Counted from the stretch's first letter, positions 1 through 6,774 are shown. The stretch: DNA of 64,000 bases from Sulfuritalea sp. (GCA_023700805.1 JAMPYF010000017.1:1-64000); one strand, 5' to 3'. The notes: generated from the letters alone by a model not told the origin. Made by a program: numbers and translations.

Positions 1-75
1 GAAGAAGTTGGCGAAGATGTCTTTCTATCTGTTGAGGGAATCGTGCTGTCATTGTCAAGAATGGGGGCCAAGTGA
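1..75 (+). CDS. C-terminal end of a cassette-encoded protein (truncated by window edge)
   Basis: An open frame enters from the left edge and stops with TGA at 73-75, leaving 24 codons that end in ...SRMGAK. It ends 7 bases before the left boundary of the first attC, the usual spacing of a cassette gene to its attC. Too short to assign a family. Confidence 0.6.
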   Translation, partial: EEVGEDVFLSVEGIVLSLSRMGAK

Positions 76-82
76 CGTCGTG

Positions 83-169
83 GCATAACCCTACGCTCAA
101 CCTCGCTCCCTTCGGTCGCTGGACGCTGCGCGATGAGGCTGCGCAGCGCCGGTTAGCTACACGTTGGGC
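83..169 (+). repeat. attC site 1
   Basis: Left boundary GCATAAC (83-89, imperfect). The stem CGCTGCGCG (124-132) pairs with CGCGCAGCG (140-148, one mismatch) around a short loop. The right boundary GTTGGGC is at 163-169. It carries an extra inner segment (CTCGCTCCCTTCGGTCGCT) also found, diverged, in sites 4 and 8, so the array holds a long form (about 87 bases) and a short form (about 70 bases). Confidence 0.85.
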
Positions 170-261
170 CTATTGTTCCGCAACTGTGCGCGCTCCCTTG
201 TCAAGTATTGCCGCGGCGCGTCCTCATAGCTGTCGAATGTCCTTGTCCTAGCGAGGTAATC

Positions 262-552
262 GTGAAAGTACAAATTGCGCGTCTGTCGCCTCACCAAAAT
301 GCCAAAGTATTCGCTGTACTGATGGCCTTGAGTTCATTACTGTTCGTCGTGCCGATGGGTATCGCCTTCCTATTCATCCCGACGGGCGTTGATCCACAGG
401 GCAACCCAATTCCTGGCCCGCCCATGTTCCTGTTTTTATTGTTCCCGCTGCTATATCTCGTCATGGGGTATGTCATGGTCGTTGTGGCGTGCGTGTTCTA
501 CAACTTCATGTTCAAGTATGTGGGCGGTATTGAATATGAATCACGTGAGTAA
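262..552 (+). CDS. small two-helix membrane protein (cassette 2)
   Basis: A 96-residue protein starting at GTG 262, chosen because GAGG lies 6 bases upstream; an in-frame TTG at 208 has no such site. Two hydrophobic stretches, about residues 15-38 and 58-85, flank a short Pro/Gly-rich loop (GVDPQGNPIPGPP), so it is probably an inner-membrane protein with a short cytoplasmic N-terminus (KVQIARLSPHQNAKV). The stop TAA lies 3 bases before attC2. I recall similar short LSP-x-Q-x-AKV proteins scattered in Proteobacteria, but know no function. Confidence 0.75.
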   Translation: MKVQIARLSPHQNAKVFAVLMALSSLLFVVPMGIAFLFIPTGVDPQGNPIPGPPMFLFLLFPLLYLVMGYVMVVVACVFYNFMFKYVGGIEYESRE

Positions 553-555
553 TAG

Positions 556-624
556 GCCCAACCCTTCGTTGCAGGGGACCTCGCGCGAAAAGCCGCGCGA
601 GGCCTCTGAACTCAAACGTTGGGC
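556..624 (+). repeat. attC site 2
   Basis: Left boundary GCCCAAC (556-562), right boundary GTTGGGC (618-624). Its stem differs in sequence from the other sites yet pairs equally well (CCTCGCGCG with CGCGCGAGG). This covariation shows that the folded structure is what is kept, as expected for attC sites recombined as single-stranded hairpins. Confidence 0.92.
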
Positions 625-630
625 CACAAC

Positions 631-1299
631 ATGCTGATCTCGATGATGTCAGGAATTGCTGCTCCTTGGGCTATCTATGGGATAGAGGCATCGAGTTGGG
701 GCAGCAAAGCCGCGCTGAGAAAATTCTACGGGTGCGCATTTCCCATAGACGCGGACGGGCACTTCGCAACCTGTCGTCATGTTCTGCCGCGCGAGATAGA
801 CGCGAACGAAATACTTGTGGCGGGACATCTAACGCTTGACAAATGCTTTAAGGTCGAGGAAATACGAAGACATCATGGTTGGGATTTTGCAATATTTCAT
901 TGCGATACTCCTACGCAATTTCCCTATCTATGGGTTCCTGAGCTCAATCTTGGTGACGACGTTTTTGCTTATGGCTACCACGACTGGTTTCTTCAGGATA
1001 AGGAACTTCACATCGTTCCTCAGCTTCACAAGGGGCATGTGACTGCTACTCCGAGAATCGCGGTTGGGACATGCGCGGTCCCTTTGCCTTGGTATCAACT
1101 CAGTTTTCCAACTCCGCCAGGGTTTAGTGGCTCTCCCATTTATCATGAAGTCGGAGATGGGTGCTTTGCCGCTGGAATGATCGTTGAATCAATTAGCTCT
1201 GAATTCAGCGGTGTTCCGATTTCGTCTGGCAAAGCTATATCCGGGCTTGAGATTCGGTCTCTTGCACGCGAGCTCGGCGTTGCTTGTATCGGCAGGTAG
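631..1299 (+). CDS. trypsin-like (S1 fold) serine protease, cassette 3
   Basis: A 222-residue protein. A complete catalytic triad in trypsin order can be read: His50 in TCRHVL, Asp85 in GWDFAIF and Ser166 in PPGFSGSP. This is the pattern of the HtrA/S1 peptidase fold, but there is no PDZ domain and no clear signal peptide, so it is probably cytoplasmic. ATG 631 lies 6 bases after the attC2 right boundary; other in-frame ATGs at 643 and 646 are possible. Likely substrate unknown. Stand-alone trypsin-like domains of this size occur in stress and defence contexts, but nothing here ties it to one. Confidence 0.8.
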   Translation: MLISMMSGIAAPWAIYGIEASSWGSKAALRKFYGCAFPIDADGHFATCRHVLPREIDANEILVAGHLTLDKCFKVEEIRRHHGWDFAIFHCDTPTQFPYLWVPELNLGDDVFAYGYHDWFLQDKELHIVPQLHKGHVTATPRIAVGTCAVPLPWYQLSFPTPPGFSGSPIYHEVGDGCFAAGMIVESISSEFSGVPISSGKAISGLEIRSLARELGVACIGR

Positions 1300-1310
1300 T
1301 GGACGCACAG

Positions 1311-1380
1311 GCCCAACCCATCAATCCACCGGACGCTGCGCGATGAAGCCGCGCAGCGCCGGTGATTTCAAACGTTGGGG
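1311..1380 (+). repeat. attC site 3
   Basis: Left boundary GCCCAAC (1311-1317), stem CGCTGCGCG / CGCGCAGCG around ATGAAGC, right boundary GTTGGGG (1374-1380). It is almost identical to attC6, including the flanking TCCACCGGA and CGCCGGTGA segments. Confidence 0.92.
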
Positions 1381-1391
1381 CGCTTGATCTC

Positions 1392-1739
1392 ATGATCTAC
1401 AGCCCTCACACCCTATTCATTCCACTTGTTGGACTGGTGCTGCTATTCATCTTGCTCTTGCCGGCACTCATCGCTTTGATTGCTGGAGCTTACTTTGCCG
1501 TGGTGGAGAAAAGACTTTCCCATTTTGTGCCGTTTCTCAGTCATCTGGGGGTTGTTGTTCTAGTACTGCTTGGGGTTTACCTTACTTGGTTCAATTTTTT
1601 CCCCTGGTTGATGTATGGTGCTCTCATATATGCTCCGCTTGCGCAGCATTGGGTACTGAACTGGCTTCGCGCTAGAACTAAGCTTTTTCTGCTCCCTTGC
1701 GATGATGTCAGGACCGTTGCGACAGAAGGTGATACGTAA
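1392..1739 (+). CDS. small integral membrane protein (cassette 4)
   Basis: A 115-residue, strongly hydrophobic protein starting at ATG 1392, 11 bases after attC3. Three likely membrane segments lie at about residues 5-38, 50-68 and 70-88, followed by a charged tail (LRARTKLFLL...VATEGDT). No recognisable family. The 71 bases between its stop and attC4 hold no other supported gene. Like cassettes 2, 6 and 7 it encodes an envelope-directed product. Confidence 0.72.
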   Translation: MIYSPHTLFIPLVGLVLLFILLLPALIALIAGAYFAVVEKRLSHFVPFLSHLGVVVLVLLGVYLTWFNFFPWLMYGALIYAPLAQHWVLNWLRARTKLFLLPCDDVRTVATEGDT

Positions 1740-1810
1740 AGCATTGCCCCAGCCATGAAGAAGCCTCTATCGTGCATCAGTCGTCGCCGTCATCACAGGT
1801 TCAGTCAGCG

Positions 1811-1898
1811 CCCCAACCCGGCGGTCGACCCCGTTCGCTTCGCTCTCTGGACGCTGCGCGATGAAGCCGCGCAGCGCCGGTCACCTTGAACGTTGGGG
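1811..1898 (+). repeat. attC site 4 (long form)
   Basis: Left boundary CCCCAAC (1811-1817) and right boundary GTTGGGG (1892-1898). It contains the extra inner segment GTCGACCCCGTTCGCTTCGC, shared closely with attC8. The stem CGCTGCGCG / CGCGCAGCG is intact. Confidence 0.9.
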
Positions 1899-1914
1899 GC
1901 TTTAGGAACCTGCC

Positions 1915-2109
1915 ATGCGCGAGTCGTGCCTTTGCTGTGCAAAGAACCAAAAGACTGATCTCCCACGAGTCTGCCCAGAGTGCGGTCACGTGTTCCAAGG
2001 AAATGGCTGGGACGGCATCGACGCACATTGGCGCTCAAAGCACGAGTCGCGCATGCCGTATCGCGAGTTCTGGGAAGGCTTGTGTTCGTCTCATCGAGGT
2101 AACAAATGA
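1915..2109 (+). CDS. small zinc-finger-like protein, first gene of cassette 5
   Basis: A 64-residue protein. The metal-binding pattern is Cys5/Cys8 (CLCC), then Cys20-x2-Cys23 with His38-x4-His43, resembling a C2H2 or zinc-ribbon unit (CPECGHVFQGNGWDGIDAHW). Start ATG 1915 has AGGA 7 bases upstream. It overlaps the next gene by four bases (ATGA), so the two are probably translated together. I recall short proteins with this CPECGHVF...W..HE core as widespread, poorly studied zinc fingers. A nucleic-acid or protein-contact role is only a guess. Confidence 0.78.
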   Translation: MRESCLCCAKNQKTDLPRVCPECGHVFQGNGWDGIDAHWRSKHESRMPYREFWEGLCSSHRGNK

Positions 2110-2372
2110 GCAATCCCCAGGTTGAGGCAGTTGCAAAAGTTCTCGCTGAATGGAACCCTCTTGGTGACGCCGCGAAGAAAATCACAGACCTTGATGGCTA
2201 CCGCGTTGAAGCCGCTGACATCGTCTTTGGGCTGAAGGTACGGGGCGATTCAGTTAAACCTGAGAAGCATGTGATGGACGTTCTAAATCAAGCGTTCGGG
2301 CTCAAGCTTGAGCTTCAAAGTTGCGTTGGCCCGGCCAAGAAAATCTCTGCTGTTCTCGCCAAGAAAGGCTAG
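2106..2372 (+). CDS. 88-residue protein, second gene of cassette 5 (possibly DUF1871-like)
   Basis: Starts at ATG 2106 inside the stop of the upstream zinc-finger gene. It is mainly helical, with an N-terminal VAKVLAEWNPLG motif and a YRVEAADIVFGL segment. The W-(D/N)-P-L-G pattern recalls the DUF1871 family, some members of which sit in small two-gene modules; this assignment is from memory and weak. It ends 14 bases before attC5, so both genes move as one cassette. Confidence 0.7.
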   Translation: MSNPQVEAVAKVLAEWNPLGDAAKKITDLDGYRVEAADIVFGLKVRGDSVKPEKHVMDVLNQAFGLKLELQSCVGPAKKISAVLAKKG

Positions 2373-2386
2373 CTGTGCCATCCCGC

Positions 2387-2451
2387 CCCCAACCCATCCA
2401 TCAACGCTGCGCGATAAAGCCGCGCAGCGCCGGTTATGTCAGACGTTGGGC
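2387..2451 (+). repeat. attC site 5
   Basis: Left boundary CCCCAAC (2387-2393) and right boundary GTTGGGC (2445-2451), with stem CGCTGCGCG / CGCGCAGCG and loop ATAAAGC. At 65 bases it is the shortest site in the array. Confidence 0.9.
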
Positions 2452-2457
2452 CTTTAC

Positions 2458-2835
2458 ATGCTCCGTGGATTGATTGCCAAGCCCTCTACGCTTTGCACTA
2501 TTGTGGCGCTGGGAGCGTGCTTGCCGATCGTCGGCTGCGCGATCCCAAGTGATCCTCCATTCCAGCCACATGGATACAAGTATTTCCAGCGCTTTCGAGA
2601 CGTGCAGGGTCAGTACTACGATGGGACGCGCCGAAATTTTGAAGACGTGGCAATTTTCGTATACGACATCCGACCAACCGCACTCGATGAAATTAATTCG
2701 GACCGTGAAAAGGCAGCCCGCATTTTCATTGAACGCAAAAATGCAGTGCCTCCCGAGTGCACAGCGGGCTTTCGCGTGGTCCGACTGGGAGCATTGGAGA
2801 ATGGTGCAGTGGTTGTCACAATTGAGTGCAGTTGA
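2458..2835 (+). CDS. predicted lipoprotein (cassette 6)
   Basis: A 125-residue protein from ATG 2458, 6 bases after attC5. The N-terminus is a lipoprotein signal: a charged start (MLRGLIAK), a hydrophobic core and a lipobox at IVGC (Cys27), with an alternative at LGAC (Cys21). The mature part has no recognised domain; it includes an IFVYDIRP stretch, a helical DEINSDREKAARIFIERKN region and two more cysteines. Probably anchored in the envelope. A longer in-frame extension back to 2308 crosses attC5 and was not used. Confidence 0.75.
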   Translation: MLRGLIAKPSTLCTIVALGACLPIVGCAIPSDPPFQPHGYKYFQRFRDVQGQYYDGTRRNFEDVAIFVYDIRPTALDEINSDREKAARIFIERKNAVPPECTAGFRVVRLGALENGAVVVTIECS

Positions 2836-2854
2836 ATGAAACAATCTGCCCTTG

Positions 2855-2924
2855 GCCCAACCCATCATTCCACCGGACGCTGCGCGATGAAGCCGCGCAG
2901 CGCCGGTGAATTCAAACGTTGGGC
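2855..2924 (+). repeat. attC site 6
   Basis: Left boundary GCCCAAC (2855-2861) and right boundary GTTGGGC (2918-2924), with the standard stem. Near-identical to attC3 over its whole length. Confidence 0.92.
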
Positions 2925-2974
2925 TTCTCAATACGAGCACTAATCGAATTACGTCTATCACGGAGAAACAAGCA

Positions 2975-4498
2975 ATGGCGCGCCGAACCCTCTTCATATT
3001 CCTGTGGTGCATATTTCACGCAGTCACTGGAAGAGCTGAAACGCTAAATGAGCAAATTCAAGGTGCTCGGAAATCGGGGAATTGGTCGGGAGTAAAGACG
3101 GTCGTACAAACGCTGGCCGATTCTAATGACCCCCTCTATCTAACCGCTCTTGGACAGATGTATGTCTACGGCGTTGGCGTGCCTCGCGACGTTTCACGGG
3201 CCTATTCCCTATTCCTGAAGGCGGCAGAAAAGAACTTTGCACCCGCACAGTCATTCGTTGGCTTCTTCTATGCTACTGGCACCCTCGTGAACAAGGACTC
3301 GCGTGCGGCTCTTGACTGGTACCGAAAGTCTGCCGAGCAGGGCTTTAGCGAGGCTCAATACAACATAGGCCACATGTACCACTCCGGTGAACTAGGCGCA
3401 GTCGATGAGAAAGCAGCCATCGAATGGTACGAGAAGGCGGCCGTGCAGCGCTTCCCCCGCGCCTGGCTTAACCTTGCCGCGCTCTATCTTCAAGGAGGAA
3501 AAGTAGTTCAAAAAGATATCCCAAAAGGGTTGGCGCTAATGAAACAGGCAGCCAACGCAGGGGACACGTCAGCCCAATTCAATCTGGGCATGCTTTACCT
3601 CCGGGGCGATGGAATGCAGGCCGATCCAGGTCTTGCCTACTACTATCTAACGCTTGCGAGTAGTGATGACACGCGAGGCCCATGTCTTCCGCCAATTCTT
3701 TGGGCTGCGGCTAGGCTAGAAGTCAAACAGGGCATGGCCGATGAACTGGTCATTCGAGACGAGTTGTCGCGCCAATTGTGCATGAGAGCAAATCCTAAAG
3801 GCAAAGAGTTAGCGAGCAAAATTGAGCAGCTAGCGGAAAAGTACCCAGACATGCGCCCGGTTTTTCAAAATGCTCGACAGGCGGCGGCCCGATATCTGGA
3901 GCAACGAAAACAGTTGGACGAGCCAGTGAAGCTCTCGTCCGAGAAAGACCGAAAAGATAGCTATCGCGGTGAGTATGGCTTTCTGATGTCCTTGCCCCAT
4001 TGGGAAATCGTTAAGTTGAATGAACGTACAGAAAATACGATCCTAAGTGAAATGCGCCCACCCAACGAAACCCGAGGGGAATGGACGAAAACGGCTCGTT
4101 ATGAACAAACGTTTAAGCTGAAATACGCTCGCCCGCAACAGCATGTCGAACAGGCTCTCGACGTATTGCGTAAGGACTGCGGACAACTCGTAGAGAACAA
4201 AGTATTTGATGGTGATGAACGGGGCTATCCGACCTTTGTTATGAACACTTATTGCAATGAAACAACAAACGCCAAGCGGGCCGAGATGCACTTCTATAAG
4301 GCGGTTCAGGGTGAAGATTCGTTCTATTTTTGGCACGCAATTTGGCGAGGCGAGACGGGAGCAATGCTCAACCAAGCGGATGCCACGAAGAAGGTTATCG
4401 TCGAACTTACTGGCTGGTTAAGGAGTCAAGTCGTATGCGATTTGCGTGTCGAGACCGGTGCGAAGGCGTGCCCTTCTGGATTGCCAAAGAGCTTCTAG
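2975..4498 (+). CDS. secreted Sel1-repeat (TPR-like) protein, cassette 7
   Basis: A 507-residue protein from ATG 2975, with GGAG 9 bases upstream. A signal peptide (MARRTLFIFLWCIFHAV, likely cut after GRA) predicts export. Residues about 55-235 hold at least five Sel1-type repeats, seen as recurring units such as ALGQMYVYGVGV, WYRKSAEQGF, WYEKAAVQRF and NLGMLYLRGDGM. Sel1 repeats bind proteins. The C-terminal 270 residues have no recognised domain but contain four cysteines that could form disulfides in the periplasm (DCGQ, YCNE, VCDL, ACPS). At about 1.6 kb this is a large cassette. Confidence 0.82.
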   Translation: MARRTLFIFLWCIFHAVTGRAETLNEQIQGARKSGNWSGVKTVVQTLADSNDPLYLTALGQMYVYGVGVPRDVSRAYSLFLKAAEKNFAPAQSFVGFFYATGTLVNKDSRAALDWYRKSAEQGFSEAQYNIGHMYHSGELGAVDEKAAIEWYEKAAVQRFPRAWLNLAALYLQGGKVVQKDIPKGLALMKQAANAGDTSAQFNLGMLYLRGDGMQADPGLAYYYLTLASSDDTRGPCLPPILWAAARLEVKQGMADELVIRDELSRQLCMRANPKGKELASKIEQLAEKYPDMRPVFQNARQAAARYLEQRKQLDEPVKLSSEKDRKDSYRGEYGFLMSLPHWEIVKLNERTENTILSEMRPPNETRGEWTKTARYEQTFKLKYARPQQHVEQALDVLRKDCGQLVENKVFDGDERGYPTFVMNTYCNETTNAKRAEMHFYKAVQGEDSFYFWHAIWRGETGAMLNQADATKKVIVELTGWLRSQVVCDLRVETGAKACPSGLPKSF

Positions 4499-4517
4499 CG
4501 AATGACTAGCCCGAGAA

Positions 4518-4586
4518 GCCCAACCCTGCGGTGCAGGGGCGCTGCGCGATAAAGCCGCGCAGCGCCCCTGACCTTGAACGTTAGGG
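4518..4586 (+). repeat. attC site 7
   Basis: Left boundary GCCCAAC (4518-4524) and right boundary GTTAGGG (4580-4586). The stem is extended to AGGGGCGCTGCGCG / CGCGCAGCGCCCCT, the longest pairing in the array. Its right boundary creates the sequence TTAGGGGG directly before the GTG start of cassette 8. Confidence 0.92.
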
Positions 4587-4592
4587 GGCTCA

Positions 4593-5255
4593 GTGACAGA
4601 CTACGAAGCGGCCCGTGACGTGTGGGAGTTCGAGAAATCCTACAGCCTTAAACCGCGTGCTTGGATTTCGCACGCTGTCAGCCTTCGATACTCAGCAGAG
4701 GCACTTCTTCTCTACGACGAGGAAGTATTTGACAGAATATTTAGAGCGAAAGAGCAGCCTCGCCTGCCAGCTTTCTTTTCGCCGAATGTCGAGCGCATGC
4801 TACTGGGATTCTCGCTCGAGAATTTGTTCAAGGCGCTAATTCTTATGAGTGCGGAGAACGCGCGACGCGCGTTCGCAAAACAGGGAAACTTAGCGTGGAG
4901 CGTTGCTAGCCACGACTTGCTGAAACTTGCAGCCTCAGCAAATGTTCCATTGAACAGGGAAGAAGAGCATTTGCTTGACGTCCTGTCTACGTGCGCGATT
5001 TGGGCAGGGCGTTATCCTCTGCCCATGAACGAACACCAGTTTCCGCGCCGACGCAAAGGTGCGCCTCATCGAGAGATGCTGAATCGCCGGCGAAGAAAAG
5101 AATTTGAACGTGCTATGAAAGCTGGCACAGAAATCCTCCGGTGCAAGCATGATCAGCTCCACACCAACATAGGAGGAACTGAGCTTGATTGCTATCGGCA
5201 ATTATTTGACAGATTGTTGTTGGAAATTGAAACCCGTGGCAACAACGCCCCCTAA
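4593..5255 (+). CDS. helical protein of unknown function, HEPN-like (cassette 8)
   Basis: A 220-residue protein from GTG 4593; the only ribosome-binding sequence, AGGGGG, is supplied by the attC7 boundary. Predicted all-helical. A GFSLENLFKALILM helix and a SHDLLKLA segment recall HEPN-type proteins, many of which act in RNA cleavage or antiphage modules. A classical R-x4-6-H active-site motif is not clear, so the assignment is tentative. The stop TAA forms part of the left boundary of attC8. Confidence 0.72.
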   Translation: MTDYEAARDVWEFEKSYSLKPRAWISHAVSLRYSAEALLLYDEEVFDRIFRAKEQPRLPAFFSPNVERMLLGFSLENLFKALILMSAENARRAFAKQGNLAWSVASHDLLKLAASANVPLNREEEHLLDVLSTCAIWAGRYPLPMNEHQFPRRRKGAPHREMLNRRRRKEFERAMKAGTEILRCKHDQLHTNIGGTELDCYRQLFDRLLLEIETRGNNAP

Positions 5256-5335
5256 CCCAGCGGTCGACCCCGTTCGCTTCGCTCACTGGACGCTGCGCGA
5301 TGAAGCCGCGCAGCGCCGGTCGGCTCGCAAGTCTG
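5250..5335 (+). repeat. attC site 8, degenerate end of the array
   Basis: The left boundary CCCTAAC (5250-5256), the long-form inner segment and the stem CGCTGCGCG / CGCGCAGCG are intact and very close to attC4. Where attC4 reads GAACGTTGGGG this site reads GCAAGTCTGCC, so the right recombination point has been lost. No further attC is found to the right. This looks like the fixed, decayed end of the integron. Confidence 0.8.
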
Positions 5336-5425
5336 CCGGGGTAATTGTGTGGTCACTCGGTTGCGACCTATGAGCCTTAGACTCAACAGCGAACTGCAAC
5401 AAGCCCCGGAGCGGAGCACGGCCGC

Positions 5426-5812
5426 GTGAGTAGCGGATTCGAACTGTACGACTCCCGTATCGACGAGCTGCAGATCGTCGGCTCCGATGCGCGCTTGCAT
5501 TTCTCGCATGCCTGTATTCTCAAGTCCAAGGGCGCGCCCGGTCGCGATGCCGGCAGCGGCTGGAGTCAGGAGGCGCTTCTGGTCATCAGGGGCGCGGTGG
5601 TCACCGCGCCGTTGCCGGTCTTGCCGAATACGATTGCCGACGGCTGGCTGCGGGTCGGCGGCATCAGGCATGGTTTGCTGCCCCTGCCTTTCAAGCGCAA
5701 AGCCGAGGTGGAACTCTCGCTGGTTTTCGCCGATGGCACCGGCTTGCGGATTGCTGGCCGCGGCGCCGCGGTGGAACTTCTTGGCAAGGCGACTTATCTT
5801 GAGGATTTTTGA
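5426..5812 (+). CDS. conserved hypothetical protein
   Basis: A 128-residue soluble protein from GTG 5426, with GGAG 9 bases upstream. Mixed strand/helix make-up; no motif I can name. It ends in LLGKATYLEDF, a tail I recall from short betaproteobacterial proteins of unknown function. It lies just beyond the last attC and its G+C-rich codon use matches the core genome, so it is taken as the first chromosomal gene after the integron rather than a cassette. Confidence 0.6.
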   Translation: MSSGFELYDSRIDELQIVGSDARLHFSHACILKSKGAPGRDAGSGWSQEALLVIRGAVVTAPLPVLPNTIADGWLRVGGIRHGLLPLPFKRKAEVELSLVFADGTGLRIAGRGAAVELLGKATYLEDF

Positions 5813-5886
5813 GTGGGCTTCGACTGCCGGCGTTCTCGGCATCCTGTCGCTGTCGTGGTTGCTGATCCCGCGGTGAGGTCCTGAGC

Positions 5887-6363
5887 GTGTTTGCGGTGTG
5901 GCTCAGCGGACTTTCCGCGCTCGCGCTGCTGGCGGGCATCGCCTGGTACCTGGCGCCGCTGCAGCCGAACATCCTCGCGCTGCAACTGGCGTTTTCGCCG
6001 CGGGCGTTTGCCGAGGTGATCCACGCCTGGTCGGCCGCGGACCTGCTTCGCTATCGCGCGCATCTGCCCTACGACTGCCTGCTGCTGGCCTGTTACGGGT
6101 CCTTCGGCTACCTGCTGGTTTCCCGCTCCGCGTTGTTCGCGGCGCAGCCGGCGACGCTGCGCAATTTGGCGATGTGGCTGCTGCCGCTGGCGGCCGCCGG
6201 CGACGCCACGGAGAATGCGTTCCACTGGTGGCTGACGGAAGTTCCGCGCTTCGATTTCGCCTGGGCCTACGGCGTTGCCGCCGCCTGCGCGGCGGGCAAG
6301 TGGCTGCTGTTGCTGGGCTTCTGGCTGGCTGTGCTGTATGCGCTGGATCGGCGCAGGGACTGA
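5887..6363 (+). CDS. predicted inner-membrane protein, four helices
   Basis: A 158-residue protein from GTG 5887. Hydrophobic segments at about residues 3-24, 62-82, 92-107 and 127-153 suggest four membrane helices, with charged loops between (e.g. HAWSAADLLRYRAHL). No family assigned. The 74 bases separating it from the upstream gene contain no supported gene. Confidence 0.6.
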   Translation: MFAVWLSGLSALALLAGIAWYLAPLQPNILALQLAFSPRAFAEVIHAWSAADLLRYRAHLPYDCLLLACYGSFGYLLVSRSALFAAQPATLRNLAMWLLPLAAAGDATENAFHWWLTEVPRFDFAWAYGVAAACAAGKWLLLLGFWLAVLYALDRRRD

Positions 6364-6406
6364 GCGTTTGCCCGATGGGCAGGGCGGGCACTTTCGCCGC
6401 CGTGCC

Positions 6407-6423
6407 GCCAGCGGCAACTGTTG
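6407..6423 (+). repeat. degenerate copy of the GCCAGCGCCAACTCTTG motif
   Basis: Intergenic copy matching the 17-base motif with two C-to-G changes (GCCAGCGGCAACTGTTG). Counted as a possible diverged member only. Confidence 0.35.
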
Positions 6424-6498
6424 CAGTGCGTCACAAGGAATCTGCGGCCATCTCCGCCGCGGGACTAGAATGCGCAAAAAACGAGGAGGAGGGAATCG

Positions 6499-6774
6499 AT
6501 GAAATATCACATCGAGAAGCAGGGTGACGAAGTGGTCATCAGTTTCGACCAGCAGGACGAACAGGCTCAGGCAATGATCGAGGCCATCGGCCGCTGCCGG
6601 CAAAGCGCGTGGGCTTGCCCCTCCGGCGAGTGCATGAAGATTGCCGACATGGAGACCCGTGCCGAGGGCGGCACGCTGGCCGTCAGGCTGAAGCCGCGCT
6701 CCGACCTCGCGCTGAGCGTGGTCAGCATCGGTGAGTGCCTGAAGTACCAACTGCCCAAGGAAATCCAGGCCTGA
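6499..6774 (+). CDS. conserved small protein of unknown function
   Basis: A 91-residue protein from ATG 6499 with a strong ribosome-binding site (AGGAGGG). It begins with a two-strand unit (MKYHIEKQGDEVVISFDQ) and has three cysteines (CRQSAWACPSGEC) that could bind a metal or form a disulfide, plus a fourth near the end (GECLKY). Family not recognised. It is convergent with glnD. Confidence 0.65.
   Translation: MKYHIEKQGDEVVISFDQQDEQAQAMIEAIGRCRQSAWACPSGECMKIADMETRAEGGTLAVRLKPRSDLALSVVSIGECLKYQLPKEIQA

Larger units (their letters stand above)
1..5335 (+). mobile_element. distal part of a chromosomal integron cassette array
   Basis: Eight related attC sites, spaced 0.4-2.4 kb apart, separate short unrelated genes that all read rightward. 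Each site has a left boundary close to RYYYAAC, a G+C-rich inverted repeat and, except the last, a right boundary close to GTTRRRY. The stem is conserved by compensating changes rather than by strict identity (attC2 pairs CTCGCGCG with CGCGCGAG where the others pair GCTGCGCG with CGCGCAGC). Uniform attC sites and mostly unknown genes are typical of sedentary chromosomal integrons. No integrase or attI is visible, so they should lie left of position 1, since cassettes normally read away from intI. Confidence 0.9.

Noticed and set aside
1755-1889. Small frame starting MKKPLSCISRRR and running through attC4
   Set aside because: Most of it is attC sequence; the same peptide appears wherever a long-form attC is read in that frame, so it is not evidence of a gene.
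5426-5812. Treating the first gene after the array as a ninth cassette
   Set aside because: No attC follows it, and its base composition and codon use match the core genes.
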